A stretch of DNA of 7,879 nucleotides from Coriobacteriia bacterium (GCA_003133285.1 PKWR01000027.1:1-7879); one strand, 5' to 3'. Positions 1 through 6,545 are shown, counted from the stretch's first letter. Notes: generated by a model from the letters alone, not told the origin. Translations and numbers: made by a program.

Positions 1-1183
1 GCGTGAACAGCGGCGTGTAGGTGCCGGTCTTCTTGCGCATCAGGATCTCGAGCGAGGCGTCGGCCGCCTCGAACGTGTAGCCGTGGTGCTCGAGCTCCTT
101 GACCGTCTCGAGCACGTCGCCGATGACCGCGGGGTCGGCGGACAGGTCGATCCCCAGCTCCTTCGCCTTCATCGCCAGCGAGGCGCGTCCGGCCAGCTCG
201 CTCACCACGACGCGCGCGAGGTTGCCCACCGCGGCCGGGTCGATGTGCTCGTAGGCGCCCGCGAGGCGGTCGTTCGCGCTCGCGTGCAGGCCGCCCTTGT
301 GCGCGAACGCGCTCGTGCCCACGTACGGCTGTTGGGGGTACGGCGACAGGTTCGCGGTCTCCGCCACGAAGTGGCTGACCTCGGTCAGGAGGTGCAGCTG
401 GTCGCGGCTGACGCACTCGAGGCCCATCTTGAGCGTGAGCGCCGGGATGATCGCCGTGAGGTCGGCGTTGCCGGCCCGCTCGCCGTAGCCGTTGATGGTG
501 CCCTGCACGTGCGTGCAGCCGGCCTCGACCGCGAGCAGCGCGTTGGCGACGGCGCAGCCCGCGTCGTTGTGCGTGTGGATGCCGAGCGGAGCGCCGACGA
601 GCGGCGCGATCGCCGTGACGACCCGCGAGATGTCCTGCGGGAGCGTGCCGCCGTTGGTGTCGCACAGGACTACGGCGTCCACCCCCGCGTCCGCCGCCGC
701 GCGGCAGACGGCCAGCGCGTACTCGGGGTTGGCCGCGTACCCGTCGAAGAAGTGCTCCGCGTCCAGGAAGACGGTACGGCCGGCAGCCTTCAGGTAGGAC
801 ACGCTCTCCGACACCATGTCGAGGTTCTGCTCGAGCGTGGCCCCGAGCGCCTCGATCACGTGCAGGTCCCACGCCTTGCCGACGATGCAGACGGCGTCGC
901 ACCCGGTCGCGAGCAGCGCGGCCAGGCCGAGATCGTCGGCGACCGCGACGTCCTTGCGACGGGTGGACCCGAACGCCGAGACGACGGCGGTCTTCAGATC
1001 GAGCGAGTGGACCCGCTCGAAGAACTCGATGTCCTTGGGATTGGAGCCGGGGAACCCGCCCTCGACGAAGTGCACGCCCAGGTCGTCGAGGCGCTGCACG
1101 ATGCGCAGCTTGTCCTCGACCGAGAGGGACATGCCCTCGCGCTGGGTCCCGTCGCGGAGCGTGGTGTCGTAGATGGTGATCAT
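1..1183 (-). CDS. cimA: (R)-citramalate synthase, N-terminal part (3' end beyond window)
   Basis: This enzyme condenses pyruvate with acetyl-CoA to citramalate, the first step of the threonine-independent route to isoleucine, in the cytoplasm. The translated 394 residues open with IYDTTLRDGTQREG (residues 4-17). R10 and D11 match the catalytic Arg and metal-binding Asp of the DRE-TIM/HMGL-like barrel. GIHTHND (201-207) supplies the two metal-binding His, and NGYGERAGNADL (231-242) the conserved Asn. GTSAFAHKGGLHASA lies at 289-303. EGGFPGSNPKD (41-51) is typical of the CimA branch rather than of 2-isopropylmalate synthase, which usually has a VGFP-type motif there. Family members are about 520-540 residues, so the C-terminal LeuA-type regulatory domain lies outside the window. 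The start at 1183 is chosen for its fit to family N-termini and a G-run 7 nt upstream. In-frame ATGs at 1228 and 1252 would add 15 or 23 residues of low-complexity sequence. It is divergent from the response regulator and shares its strand and pathway with leuB and ilvE. Confidence 0.94.
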   Translation of the reverse strand, partial: MITIYDTTLRDGTQREGMSLSVEDKLRIVQRLDDLGVHFVEGGFPGSNPKDIEFFERVHSLDLKTAVVSAFGSTRRKDVAVADDLGLAALLATGCDAVCIVGKAWDLHVIEALGATLEQNLDMVSESVSYLKAAGRTVFLDAEHFFDGYAANPEYALAVCRAAADAGVDAVVLCDTNGGTLPQDISRVVTAIAPLVGAPLGIHTHNDAGCAVANALLAVEAGCTHVQGTINGYGERAGNADLTAIIPALTLKMGLECVSRDQLHLLTEVSHFVAETANLSPYPQQPYVGTSAFAHKGGLHASANDRLAGAYEHIDPAAVGNLARVVVSELAGRASLAMKAKELGIDLSADPAVIGDVLETVKELEHHGYTFEAADASLEILMRKKTGTYTPLFT

Positions 1184-1291
1184 GCTCAGGCCCCCGGGTC
1201 CGGGTGGTGCCGGGATCGTGTCCGCCATGATAGCGCAGCGGCGCGGATGCATCGTGTGTCACCATAGGGGGCGTTCCGGAGGGGGAACCGC
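1184..1291. promoter_or_regulatory. Divergent intergenic region between cimA and the response regulator
   Basis: These 108 bases separate two divergent genes and must hold the start signals for both, unless cimA is transcribed from elsewhere. On the minus strand TATCAT (1232-1227) matches the -10 consensus at five of six positions, but no good -35 lies 16-18 bp upstream. If that box is used, the ATG at 1228 would be within the promoter and the 1183 start would be favoured. On the plus strand I see no convincing -10/-35 pair. The only clear plus-strand signal is the ribosome binding site. The promoter assignment is inference. Confidence 0.35.
1278..1285 (+). promoter_or_regulatory. Shine-Dalgarno site of the response regulator
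   Basis: GGAGGGGG ends 6 nt before the ATG at 1292. It is a strong purine-rich site at suitable spacing and fixes the start codon of the regulator. Confidence 0.75.
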
Positions 1292-1990
1292 ATGAAGGGC
1301 CGCATCCTGGCCGTCGACGACGATCCTGCGATCGTCGAGGTCGTCAGGCTCAACCTCGAGGCCGAGGGCTATGAGGTCGTGACCGCAAGCACCGCAGCGG
1401 CCGCTCTACAGGCGTTCGCGGAGTCCCCCTGCGTACTCGCGGTGCTCGACGTGATGCTGCCCGACTCCGACGGATTCGAGCTCGCCCGGCAACTTCGCGA
1501 GCGCTCCGACGTCCCCATCATCATGCTGTCCGCGCGCGACTCCGACGTCGACAAGGCGGTGGGCCTGGGAGTCGGCGCGGATGACTACGTCACGAAGCCG
1601 TTCAGCCCGCTCGAGCTGGTGGCCCGGGTCAAGGCGCACCTGCGCCGCTACGGAGCGTCCAGTGCCGACACCTCCGACGAGATCGTGGAGACGGGCCCCG
1701 TGCGCATCGACGTCGCCCGCCGACGGGTCACCGTGCGCGGCGCCGAGGTCGAACTGACGGCCAAGGAGTTCGACATCCTCCGTTTGCTCGCCGAGCATCC
1801 CGGCCGCGTCTTCACCAAGTCGCAGATCTACGAGGCCGTGTGGCACGAGGAGCCCTTCGGCGACCTCGGCACCGTGCAGGTCCACATGCGGCGCCTCCGC
1901 ACGAAGATCGAGTCGCATCCGGACCGGCCCGAGCTGCTCACCACGGTGTGGAGCATCGGCTACCGCTTCGAGGAGACCTCGCGCACATGA
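1292..1990 (+). CDS. OmpR/PhoB-family DNA-binding response regulator
   Basis: This is a cytoplasmic transcription factor activated by phosphorylation. Its 232 residues are the normal OmpR-family length. The receiver domain (about 4-117) has the acidic triad D9-D10-D11, phosphoacceptor D53 in VLDVMLP, the switch residues S80 and Y99, and K102 in TKPF. The winged-helix domain (about 135-228) has LTAKEFDILRLLAEHPGRVF (155-174), a recognition helix around DLGTVQVHMRRLRTKIE (191-207) and the terminal hairpin VWSIGYRF (219-226). All key receiver residues are intact. Its stop overlaps the kinase start by 4 nt (ATGA, 1987-1990), so the two are almost certainly translationally coupled partners. The likely target is the downstream ABC transporter operon and possibly its own promoter. 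That is inferred from position only. The product cannot be assigned to a named system such as NisR, BceR or KdpE from sequence alone. Confidence 0.95.
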   Translation: MKGRILAVDDDPAIVEVVRLNLEAEGYEVVTASTAAAALQAFAESPCVLAVLDVMLPDSDGFELARQLRERSDVPIIMLSARDSDVDKAVGLGVGADDYVTKPFSPLELVARVKAHLRRYGASSADTSDEIVETGPVRIDVARRRVTVRGAEVELTAKEFDILRLLAEHPGRVFTKSQIYEAVWHEEPFGDLGTVQVHMRRLRTKIESHPDRPELLTTVWSIGYRFEETSRT

Positions 1991-2904
1991 CGTGGTCTGT
2001 CGCCATCGCGATCGCGGCGGCCGCAGCCGTGGCCTTCGGAGCGGGCCTCGCTCTCGGGACCGCGCGACAGCGCTCACGGCTGCGGCGCATCACCGAGGGC
2101 GCGCGCCAGTTCGCGCGGGGGAACCTCGCCCATCGGATCATCCTACCCGGCGACGACGAGGCCGCCGAGGCTGCCGAGACCCTCAACACACTCGCCGATG
2201 CCATCCAACACGAGCGCGAGACCGCGACCGCTCGCGACGCCGCACAGCGCCAGCTGCTCGCGGACATCTCGCACGACCTCCGCACGCCGATCACATCGAT
2301 CGCGGGCTACACCGACGCGCTGCAGCGCGGACTGGGCGATGAGCCGGAGCGCTACCTGGCTGTGATCGCCGCCAAGACGGAAGCGCTCGCGCAGCTCACG
2401 GACGACCTCTTCTACGCCGCCCGCATCGACGCCGACGACCTCGAGCTCACACCCGCGCCCATCGACCTCGCGGAGGCGGTGCGCCGCTCCGTGCTCGGTT
2501 TCGAGCCGCAGCTCGCCGGAGCCGACGTGCGCGTGGACGTCGGGATCCCCGACGGGCGCTGCATGGTCGAGGCGGACCAGTCGGCGCTCTCCCGCATCCT
2601 GTCGAACCTCGTGTCGAACAGCATCCATCATGGCGCGGGCATGACGACGTTCGCCGTGGTCATGGAACGGCGCGGACCCGACTATCTGGTGAGCGTGAGC
2701 AACGACGGTGCACGCCTGCCCGAGGACGCCGAGCGCCTCTTCCAGCGCGGTGTGACCGGACCCGCGGGCGGCACCGGCCTCGGCCTCGCGATCGCCCGGG
2801 AGCTCGCTGAGCGGATGGACGGCTCCATCACTGCCGGGAACGGCGCAGCCGGCGTCGTCACGTTCACGCTCTCGATGCCTGCCGCCGATTTCAGCGAAAC
2901 GTAA
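1987..2904 (+). CDS. Membrane sensor histidine kinase with no extracellular sensor domain
   Basis: This 305-residue protein is the probable phosphodonor of the preceding regulator. The N-terminus (about 4-24) is one Ala/Gly/Val-rich membrane helix and contains no second helix or extracytoplasmic loop. A HAMP-like linker follows (about 25-77), then HisKA with SHDLRTP and phospho-acceptor H96, then HATPase_c (about 193-298). N-box residues N207 and N211 lie in LSNLVSNSIHHG, the F-box is LFQRG (251-255), and the G2 box is GGTGLGLAIA (261-270). The G1 box is unusual. NDGAR (239-243) replaces the usual DxGxG, so the conserved Asp is Asn239 and the second Gly is Arg243. The start at 1987 overlaps the regulator stop (ATGA) with AGGAG at 1971-1975. 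The frame stays open upstream, but a longer protein would overlap the regulator and begin with non-family sequence. It may sense within the membrane or through the transporter, which is an inference. Confidence 0.92.
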   Translation: MTWSVAIAIAAAAAVAFGAGLALGTARQRSRLRRITEGARQFARGNLAHRIILPGDDEAAEAAETLNTLADAIQHERETATARDAAQRQLLADISHDLRTPITSIAGYTDALQRGLGDEPERYLAVIAAKTEALAQLTDDLFYAARIDADDLELTPAPIDLAEAVRRSVLGFEPQLAGADVRVDVGIPDGRCMVEADQSALSRILSNLVSNSIHHGAGMTTFAVVMERRGPDYLVSVSNDGARLPEDAERLFQRGVTGPAGGTGLGLAIARELAERMDGSITAGNGAAGVVTFTLSMPAADFSET

Positions 2905-2967
2905 GCGCCGTGGAACGCCTCGTTCAGCCGTCTCCCCCATTATCGACCCTGAAGGGAAGGTGATCAC
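2905..2967 (+). promoter_or_regulatory. Kinase-transporter intergenic gap with a short inverted repeat
   Basis: This 63-nt gap is the largest inside the plus-strand unit. It contains a perfect 5-bp inverted repeat, GAACG-CCT-CGTTC (2913-2925), and a Shine-Dalgarno AAGG (2957-2960) 7 nt before the ATPase ATG at 2968. CATTAT (2938-2943) is a weak -10-like hexamer with no matching -35 at normal spacing. The gap could carry a separate regulated promoter for the transporter, or the five genes may be one transcript. The sequence does not decide. Confidence 0.25.
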
Positions 2968-3948
2968 ATGGGGGGAACGGCAACGGCCGAGTCCGTCATC
3001 AGGACGGTGGGGCTGACCAAGCACTTCAAGGACGTGAGGGCGGTCGAAAGCCTCGACCTGACGGTCCGGCGGGGTGAGATCTACGGGTTCCTCGGACGGA
3101 ACGGCGCGGGCAAGACCACGACGATACGGATGATGCTGGCTCTGATCAGGCCCACGGACGGCTATGCGGAGATCCTGGGGCAGCGCATGGCCCCGAACGC
3201 CGTCCGCGCGTTCGAGCGCATCGGCTCCATGGTCGAGACGCCCGGCTTCTACGGCAACCTGACCGTCCGTGAGAACATCGAGATGCAGCGCGACCTGCTC
3301 GGCTTGCGAAGGAGCGGCTGGGTCGATGAGGTCGTCGAGATGTGCGATCTGGGCGAGTACCTCTCGCGCAAGGCGTCGACGCTCTCGGCAGGGAACAAGC
3401 AACGGCTCGGGCTCGCCCGCGCGCTCATCCACAAGCCCGAGATCCTCATCCTCGACGAGCCGACCAACGGGCTCGACCCTGTCGGCATCGTGCAGATCCG
3501 CACGATCCTCAAGCAGCTGTCGACCGACCGCGGGATCACGATCTTCCTGTCGAGCCACATCCTGTCCGAGGTCCAGCAGATCGCGACGCGCGTCGGCATC
3601 ATCCACGAGGGCCGGCTGCTGGAGGAGATCGCGCTGGACGACCTTCGGCTCCGGAACCGGACCTACCTCGAATTCGCGGTGTCGGACGCGAAGCGCGCCG
3701 CGTGGGTGCTCGAGGATCGGCTCGGCATCTCGGACTACGCCGTCCACGAGGAGGGTGTGGTCCGCGTCTACAGCGGCCTCGACCGGGTCGGAGAGCTGAA
3801 CCGGGCGCTCGTCGAGGCGGGCGTCGAGGTCACGGCGTCACGGGTGTCCGAGGACAACCTCGAGGACCACTTCGTGAAGCTCACGGGCGGCTCCGATGAG
3901 GACCCTGCGCCGGAACGGCGCGTCGGCAGAAGGGGGTGGCGTCGATGA
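2968..3948 (+). CDS. ABC transporter ATP-binding protein, BcrA/LanF type
   Basis: This 326-residue cytoplasmic ATPase is expected to power the two permeases encoded next. Walker A is GRNGAGKTT (43-51, K49), the signature is LSAGNKQRL (139-147), Walker B is ILILDEP with catalytic E164, the D-loop is NGLD (167-170), and the H-loop His is H197 in LSSH. The Q-loop position holds Glu (E90 in SMVETPGFYGNLT). This 'E-loop' is described for lantibiotic-immunity ATPases (LanF, such as NukF) and is common in BcrA-like proteins. Residues about 225-305 form the extra C-terminal domain of this group. A basic tail follows, encoded where the gene approaches its neighbour. The start at 2968 has a good Shine-Dalgarno site, and the stop overlaps the first permease start (ATGA, 3945-3948). 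The role is probably export or expulsion of a peptide or cell-wall-active antibiotic. The substrate is not determinable from sequence, and a general ABC-2 exporter is the alternative. Confidence 0.93.
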   Translation: MGGTATAESVIRTVGLTKHFKDVRAVESLDLTVRRGEIYGFLGRNGAGKTTTIRMMLALIRPTDGYAEILGQRMAPNAVRAFERIGSMVETPGFYGNLTVRENIEMQRDLLGLRRSGWVDEVVEMCDLGEYLSRKASTLSAGNKQRLGLARALIHKPEILILDEPTNGLDPVGIVQIRTILKQLSTDRGITIFLSSHILSEVQQIATRVGIIHEGRLLEEIALDDLRLRNRTYLEFAVSDAKRAAWVLEDRLGISDYAVHEEGVVRVYSGLDRVGELNRALVEAGVEVTASRVSEDNLEDHFVKLTGGSDEDPAPERRVGRRGWRR

Positions 3949-4748
3949 CGCGCGCCCTCAAGGCCGAGTTCCTCAAGCTCAAAGGCTCCCGGACCCTGCT
4001 GTGGGCGGCCATCGTGGTCATCGCCTACGCGATCCTCGCCACCGTTCTGAACGCCGTGCTGCTCAAGGACCCTGCCATCACCGCGCGGATCACATCGGCG
4101 GGAGGTTCCTTCAGGCAAGCAGTCGATTCAGGCTTCTACCAGGTCGACTGGCCGAACCAGCTGCGTGTCGCGGTGCAGGGCATCTCGGGCACGTGGGGCA
4201 TCCTGCTGTTCTCGTTCGTGGCGACCTACGTGTTCGGCCGCGAATACAAGGACGGCACCGCGAAGAACATGCTCACCCTGCCGGTGCGGCGGGAGTACTT
4301 CATCGCGGCGAAGATGGTCGTCGTAGCGACGTGGATCTTCTGCCTGATGCTGCTGTCGCTCGGACTGCACGCCATCGGACTCGTGATCGTGGGCGTACCC
4401 GGCTTCGCCTGGCGTCACGTGTGGGGCGCGCTGTGGGACGGCATCACCGTCACGTTCGCGATCTACCTCACGCTGCCGCTCGTGGCATGGATCACGATGA
4501 CGGGACGTGGCTACCTTCGGGGGATGCTGTTCGCACTCGCCGCGGTGATGGTCGGAAACGGCCTTGCCGCCACGAGCCTCTCGCGCTACTACCCGTGGAA
4601 CCTCCCGGTCCACCTGGTCGGCGCGTCATGGATGCCGATCGTGTCCGTTCACCCCGTCCTCGGGTCATGGATCGTCTCCGCCTGTGTGTTCCTCGCAGGG
4701 CTGGTCCTCGCGACGCGGCAGACCGACGCCGCAGACGACGTGTCGTAG
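3945..4748 (+). CDS. ABC-2 type permease 1 (LanE/LanG/BcrB-like)
   Basis: This is an integral membrane subunit of 267 residues. Six hydrophobic segments can be seen at about 17-40, 78-98, 121-150, 162-185, 192-211 and 238-256. The N-terminus MTRALKAEFLKLKGSRTLLW is typical of short ABC-2 permeases of the bacteriocin-immunity kind, which are about 240-270 residues. The cytoplasmic loop after the second helix, FGREYKDGTAKNMLTLPVRR (97-116), is a conserved patch that probably contacts the ATPase. The start at 3945 is preferred over a GTG at 3936 because AGGGGG (3931-3936) lies 8 nt upstream and ATGA coupling joins it to the ATPase. It is clearly homologous to the next gene, and the pair probably forms a heterodimeric channel. 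Confidence 0.9.
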   Translation: MTRALKAEFLKLKGSRTLLWAAIVVIAYAILATVLNAVLLKDPAITARITSAGGSFRQAVDSGFYQVDWPNQLRVAVQGISGTWGILLFSFVATYVFGREYKDGTAKNMLTLPVRREYFIAAKMVVVATWIFCLMLLSLGLHAIGLVIVGVPGFAWRHVWGALWDGITVTFAIYLTLPLVAWITMTGRGYLRGMLFALAAVMVGNGLAATSLSRYYPWNLPVHLVGASWMPIVSVHPVLGSWIVSACVFLAGLVLATRQTDAADDVS

Positions 4749-4760
4749 AGAGGCTTCGGG

Positions 4761-5501
4761 ATGCTGCGAGCGCTCAAGGCGGAGCTCTTCAAGCTCAGGC
4801 GCGCGCCGATGGTGCTGTGGACCCTCCTGACCGTGGCGCTCGTTCCGGCGGTCTCCGCCGGGAGCGTCAAGACCATGGATGCCGACTTGCACGTGACCTG
4901 GGACTCCTTCATGCGGCTCGGCCCCCAGATGATGGCCTCGTGGTGGGGCATCCTGATCTTCGGGCTCGCCACGAGCTACCTGTTCGGGCGGGAGCTCTTC
5001 GACGGTACCGCCAAGAACATGTTGACCCTCCCCATTCGACGCGAGACCTTCGTCGTTGCGAAGTTCGTCGTCCTCGCGCTGTGGGTCGCGGCGCTGACCG
5101 TCTTGTCGGTGGTGATGCAGGCCGCGTTCGCCTCCGTCCTCGGCGTGCCCGGATTCGCTTGGGCGCCCATCTGGCGGTCGGCATCCCAGAGCTTCCAGAT
5201 CGCCGGCCTGATCTACCTGACGTTGCCCGTGGTGGCCGCTCTGGCAACGCTCGAGAAGGGCTACCTGCCCCCGATGATGTTCTCGGCGTTCATGGCCACC
5301 GCCGCATTCATGGTCGCCGCCATCGGGTGGGGCCGGTGGTTCCCATGGTCGATGGTCCTGGCCCCTGCAGGGTCATCGTTCGGGCCCCTGTTCGACGCAC
5401 CGGTGCTCACGGCGGTGTCATGGGTCATCGACTCCGCGGTCTTCGCTGCCGGGGTGCTGGTCGTGTTGGTCTACATCGACCGCGCGGACAACACGCAGTA
5501 G
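4761..5501 (+). CDS. ABC-2 type permease 2, paralogue of the preceding permease
   Basis: This is a second membrane subunit, 246 residues, with hydrophobic segments at about 18-34, 58-75, 98-128, 146-163, 168-190 and 215-238. It shares landmarks with permease 1 in the same order: LKAELFKL near the start, FGRELFDGTAKNMLTLPIRR (75-94), GVPGFAW (128-134), IYLTLP (151-156), KGYLPPMMF (166-174) and a PW motif near 195. It is shorter between the first two helices. This points to tandem duplication followed by divergence. AGAGAGG (4747-4753) sits 7 nt before the ATG, and 12 nt separate it from the first permease stop. It is the last gene of the plus-strand unit and is followed by a strong hairpin terminator. 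Confidence 0.9.
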   Translation: MLRALKAELFKLRRAPMVLWTLLTVALVPAVSAGSVKTMDADLHVTWDSFMRLGPQMMASWWGILIFGLATSYLFGRELFDGTAKNMLTLPIRRETFVVAKFVVLALWVAALTVLSVVMQAAFASVLGVPGFAWAPIWRSASQSFQIAGLIYLTLPVVAALATLEKGYLPPMMFSAFMATAAFMVAAIGWGRWFPWSMVLAPAGSSFGPLFDAPVLTAVSWVIDSAVFAAGVLVVLVYIDRADNTQ

Positions 5502-5513
5502 CCGCGACACCGG

Positions 5514-5541
5514 AAGGGGCGCCCCCACGGGGGCGCCCCTT
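5514..5541. terminator. Probable bidirectional intrinsic terminator between convergent genes
   Basis: The arm AAGGGGCGCCCCC (5514-5526) is the exact reverse complement of GGGGGCGCCCCTT (5529-5541), with AC between. The effective loop is 4 nt once the closing pair opens. It lies 12 nt after the permease 2 stop and 24 nt after the ilvE stop on the other strand. The trailing T-rich stretch (TTCTTCTC) is weak, as is common in GC-rich genomes. The stem's A/T ends give a short U-run in both directions, which suits convergent transcription units. Confidence 0.82.
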
Positions 5542-5565
5542 CTTCTCGCACTTCGGGGCCGGAGC

Positions 5566-6483
5566 CTAGACCCGCTCGAGCCAGTAGTCGTACTCCGGGT
5601 CCTTGCCGCGGACCACGTTGAAGTACGCCTCCTGCAACGCGAGCGTGATGGGGCCGGGCTTGCCGATCTCGCGGTGGTCGATGGAGCCGACCGGCACCAC
5701 CTCCGCCGCCGAACCGGTGAAAAAGACCTCGTCGGCCGTGTAGAGGTCGGCGCGCGTGAGCGAGGTCTCGACGATGTCGAAGTCGAGGTCCTGGGCCAGC
5801 GCGATGATGGTGTCACGCGTGATGCCCTCGAGGATCCCGTCGGACACCGGCGGGGTCATGATGACCTCGTCGCGGACCATGAAGATGTTCTCGCCGGTGC
5901 CTTCGCACACCATGCCGGCCTCGTTCAGGAGGATCGCCTCGGCGTAGCCGTGGTCGTTGGCCTCCATCTTGGCCATGCTCGAGTTCAGGTAGCTTCCGGT
6001 CCCCTTGATCTGGGGCGGGATGGCGTTGTTGCCGCGCTGGCGCCACGATGAGATGCCGGCGGCCACGCCGTTCTGGAGCGCCTCCGCGCCGAGGTAGCTG
6101 TCCCAAGGCCACACCGCGATCATGGTCTGCACGGGAGACGGGACCGGGTCGAGGCCCATGACGCCGTAGCCGCGGTAGACGAGCGGGCGGATGTAGCAGG
6201 CCGGGAGGTTGTTCGCCGCGATGAGCTCTCTGGTGGCGTCCACCATCTCACCGACCGAGTACTGCATCGGCATGCGCATCATCTTCGCGGAGCGTGCGAG
6301 CCGCTCCATGTGCTCCGTGAGACGGAACACCGCGGGGCCATCGGGGGTCTCGTAGCAGCGGATGCCCTCGAACACGCCCGAACCGTAGTGCAGGGCGTGC
6401 GTGAGGACGTGGACCTGCGCCGCGTCCCAGTCGACGAGCGCGCCGTCCATCCAGATCTTGTCCACCTTCGGCAGTACTGCCAT
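5566..6483 (-). CDS. ilvE: Branched-chain amino acid aminotransferase
   Basis: This is a PLP-dependent, cytoplasmic fold-type IV aminotransferase that interconverts Leu, Ile and Val with their 2-oxo acids, using glutamate/2-oxoglutarate. Its 305 residues match the family length. Landmarks are HYGSGVFEGIRCY (32-44), the PLP-forming lysine K160 in IPPQIKGTGSYLNS, EGTGENIF with E194 (194-201), SDGILEGITRD (214-224) and FFTGSAAEVVPVGSID (254-269). These agree with the IlvE subgroup rather than D-amino-acid transaminase or aminodeoxychorismate lyase. A purine-rich Shine-Dalgarno (AGGAAGGGG) lies just upstream of the ATG at 6483. It sits 62 nt downstream of leuB on the same strand, so the two are probably co-transcribed, and it is the last gene before the terminator. 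In the present arrangement cimA lies further along the same strand beyond the plus-strand cassette. Confidence 0.96.
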   Translation of the reverse strand: MAVLPKVDKIWMDGALVDWDAAQVHVLTHALHYGSGVFEGIRCYETPDGPAVFRLTEHMERLARSAKMMRMPMQYSVGEMVDATRELIAANNLPACYIRPLVYRGYGVMGLDPVPSPVQTMIAVWPWDSYLGAEALQNGVAAGISSWRQRGNNAIPPQIKGTGSYLNSSMAKMEANDHGYAEAILLNEAGMVCEGTGENIFMVRDEVIMTPPVSDGILEGITRDTIIALAQDLDFDIVETSLTRADLYTADEVFFTGSAAEVVPVGSIDHREIGKPGPITLALQEAYFNVVRGKDPEYDYWLERV

Positions 6484-6504
6484 CTTCCGACCCCTTCCTC
6501 GTCT

Positions 6505-6528
6505 CGCAGGCGTGTATCGGCGCCTGCG
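6505..6528 (-). repeat. Intercistronic hairpin between leuB and ilvE
   Basis: CGCAGGCG (6505-6512) and CGCCTGCG (6521-6528) are exact inverse complements around an 8-nt spacer. In the minus-strand transcript this makes an 8-bp, GC-rich stem between the two coding regions. There is no U-run after it, so it is not a standard intrinsic terminator. It may affect mRNA processing or the relative expression of leuB and ilvE, or it may be chance. Confidence 0.4.
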
Positions 6529-6545
6529 CGTGTGCCCGTGTGGTC

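Noticed and set aside
83..1267. Long plus-strand open frame of 394 codons opposite cimA
   Set aside because: It is Arg/Val/Asp-rich with no recognisable motif and is fully antisense to a clear citramalate synthase. It is a typical GC-rich shadow frame.
1840..1986. 49-codon N-terminal extension of the histidine kinase
   Set aside because: It overlaps the regulator's DNA-binding domain, is Arg/His/Pro-rich, and would place a soluble tail before the membrane helix. The ATG at 1987 with the ATGA overlap is the natural start.
1292..2904. Assignment of the two-component pair as KdpDE
   Set aside because: The kinase lacks KdpD's large N-terminal and four-helix regions, and no kdp genes are adjacent.
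2960..2967. Palindrome GTGATCAC just before the ATPase start
   Set aside because: It is only 8 bp, lies between the ribosome site and the ATG, and is unsupported by a second copy. Most likely chance.
2143..3747. Long minus-strand open frame of 534 codons opposite the kinase and ATPase
   Set aside because: It spans two real genes and their gap on the other strand, has Arg/His/Asp-rich composition, and shows no domain.
3936..3944. GTG start three codons upstream for permease 1
   Set aside because: It would overlap the last base of the G-run that forms the best ribosome binding site. The ATG at 3945 has better spacing and forms the coupled ATGA.
1184..5565. Mobile element borders (target-site duplications or terminal inverted repeats) flanking the cassette
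   Set aside because: I compared the two junction regions by eye and saw no shared repeat, transposase or recombinase.
3896..5569. Plus-strand open frame of 557 codons across both permeases
   Set aside because: It is an off-frame read of two genes with clear membrane helices and family motifs. It is Arg/Gly-rich and even runs through the terminator hairpin.
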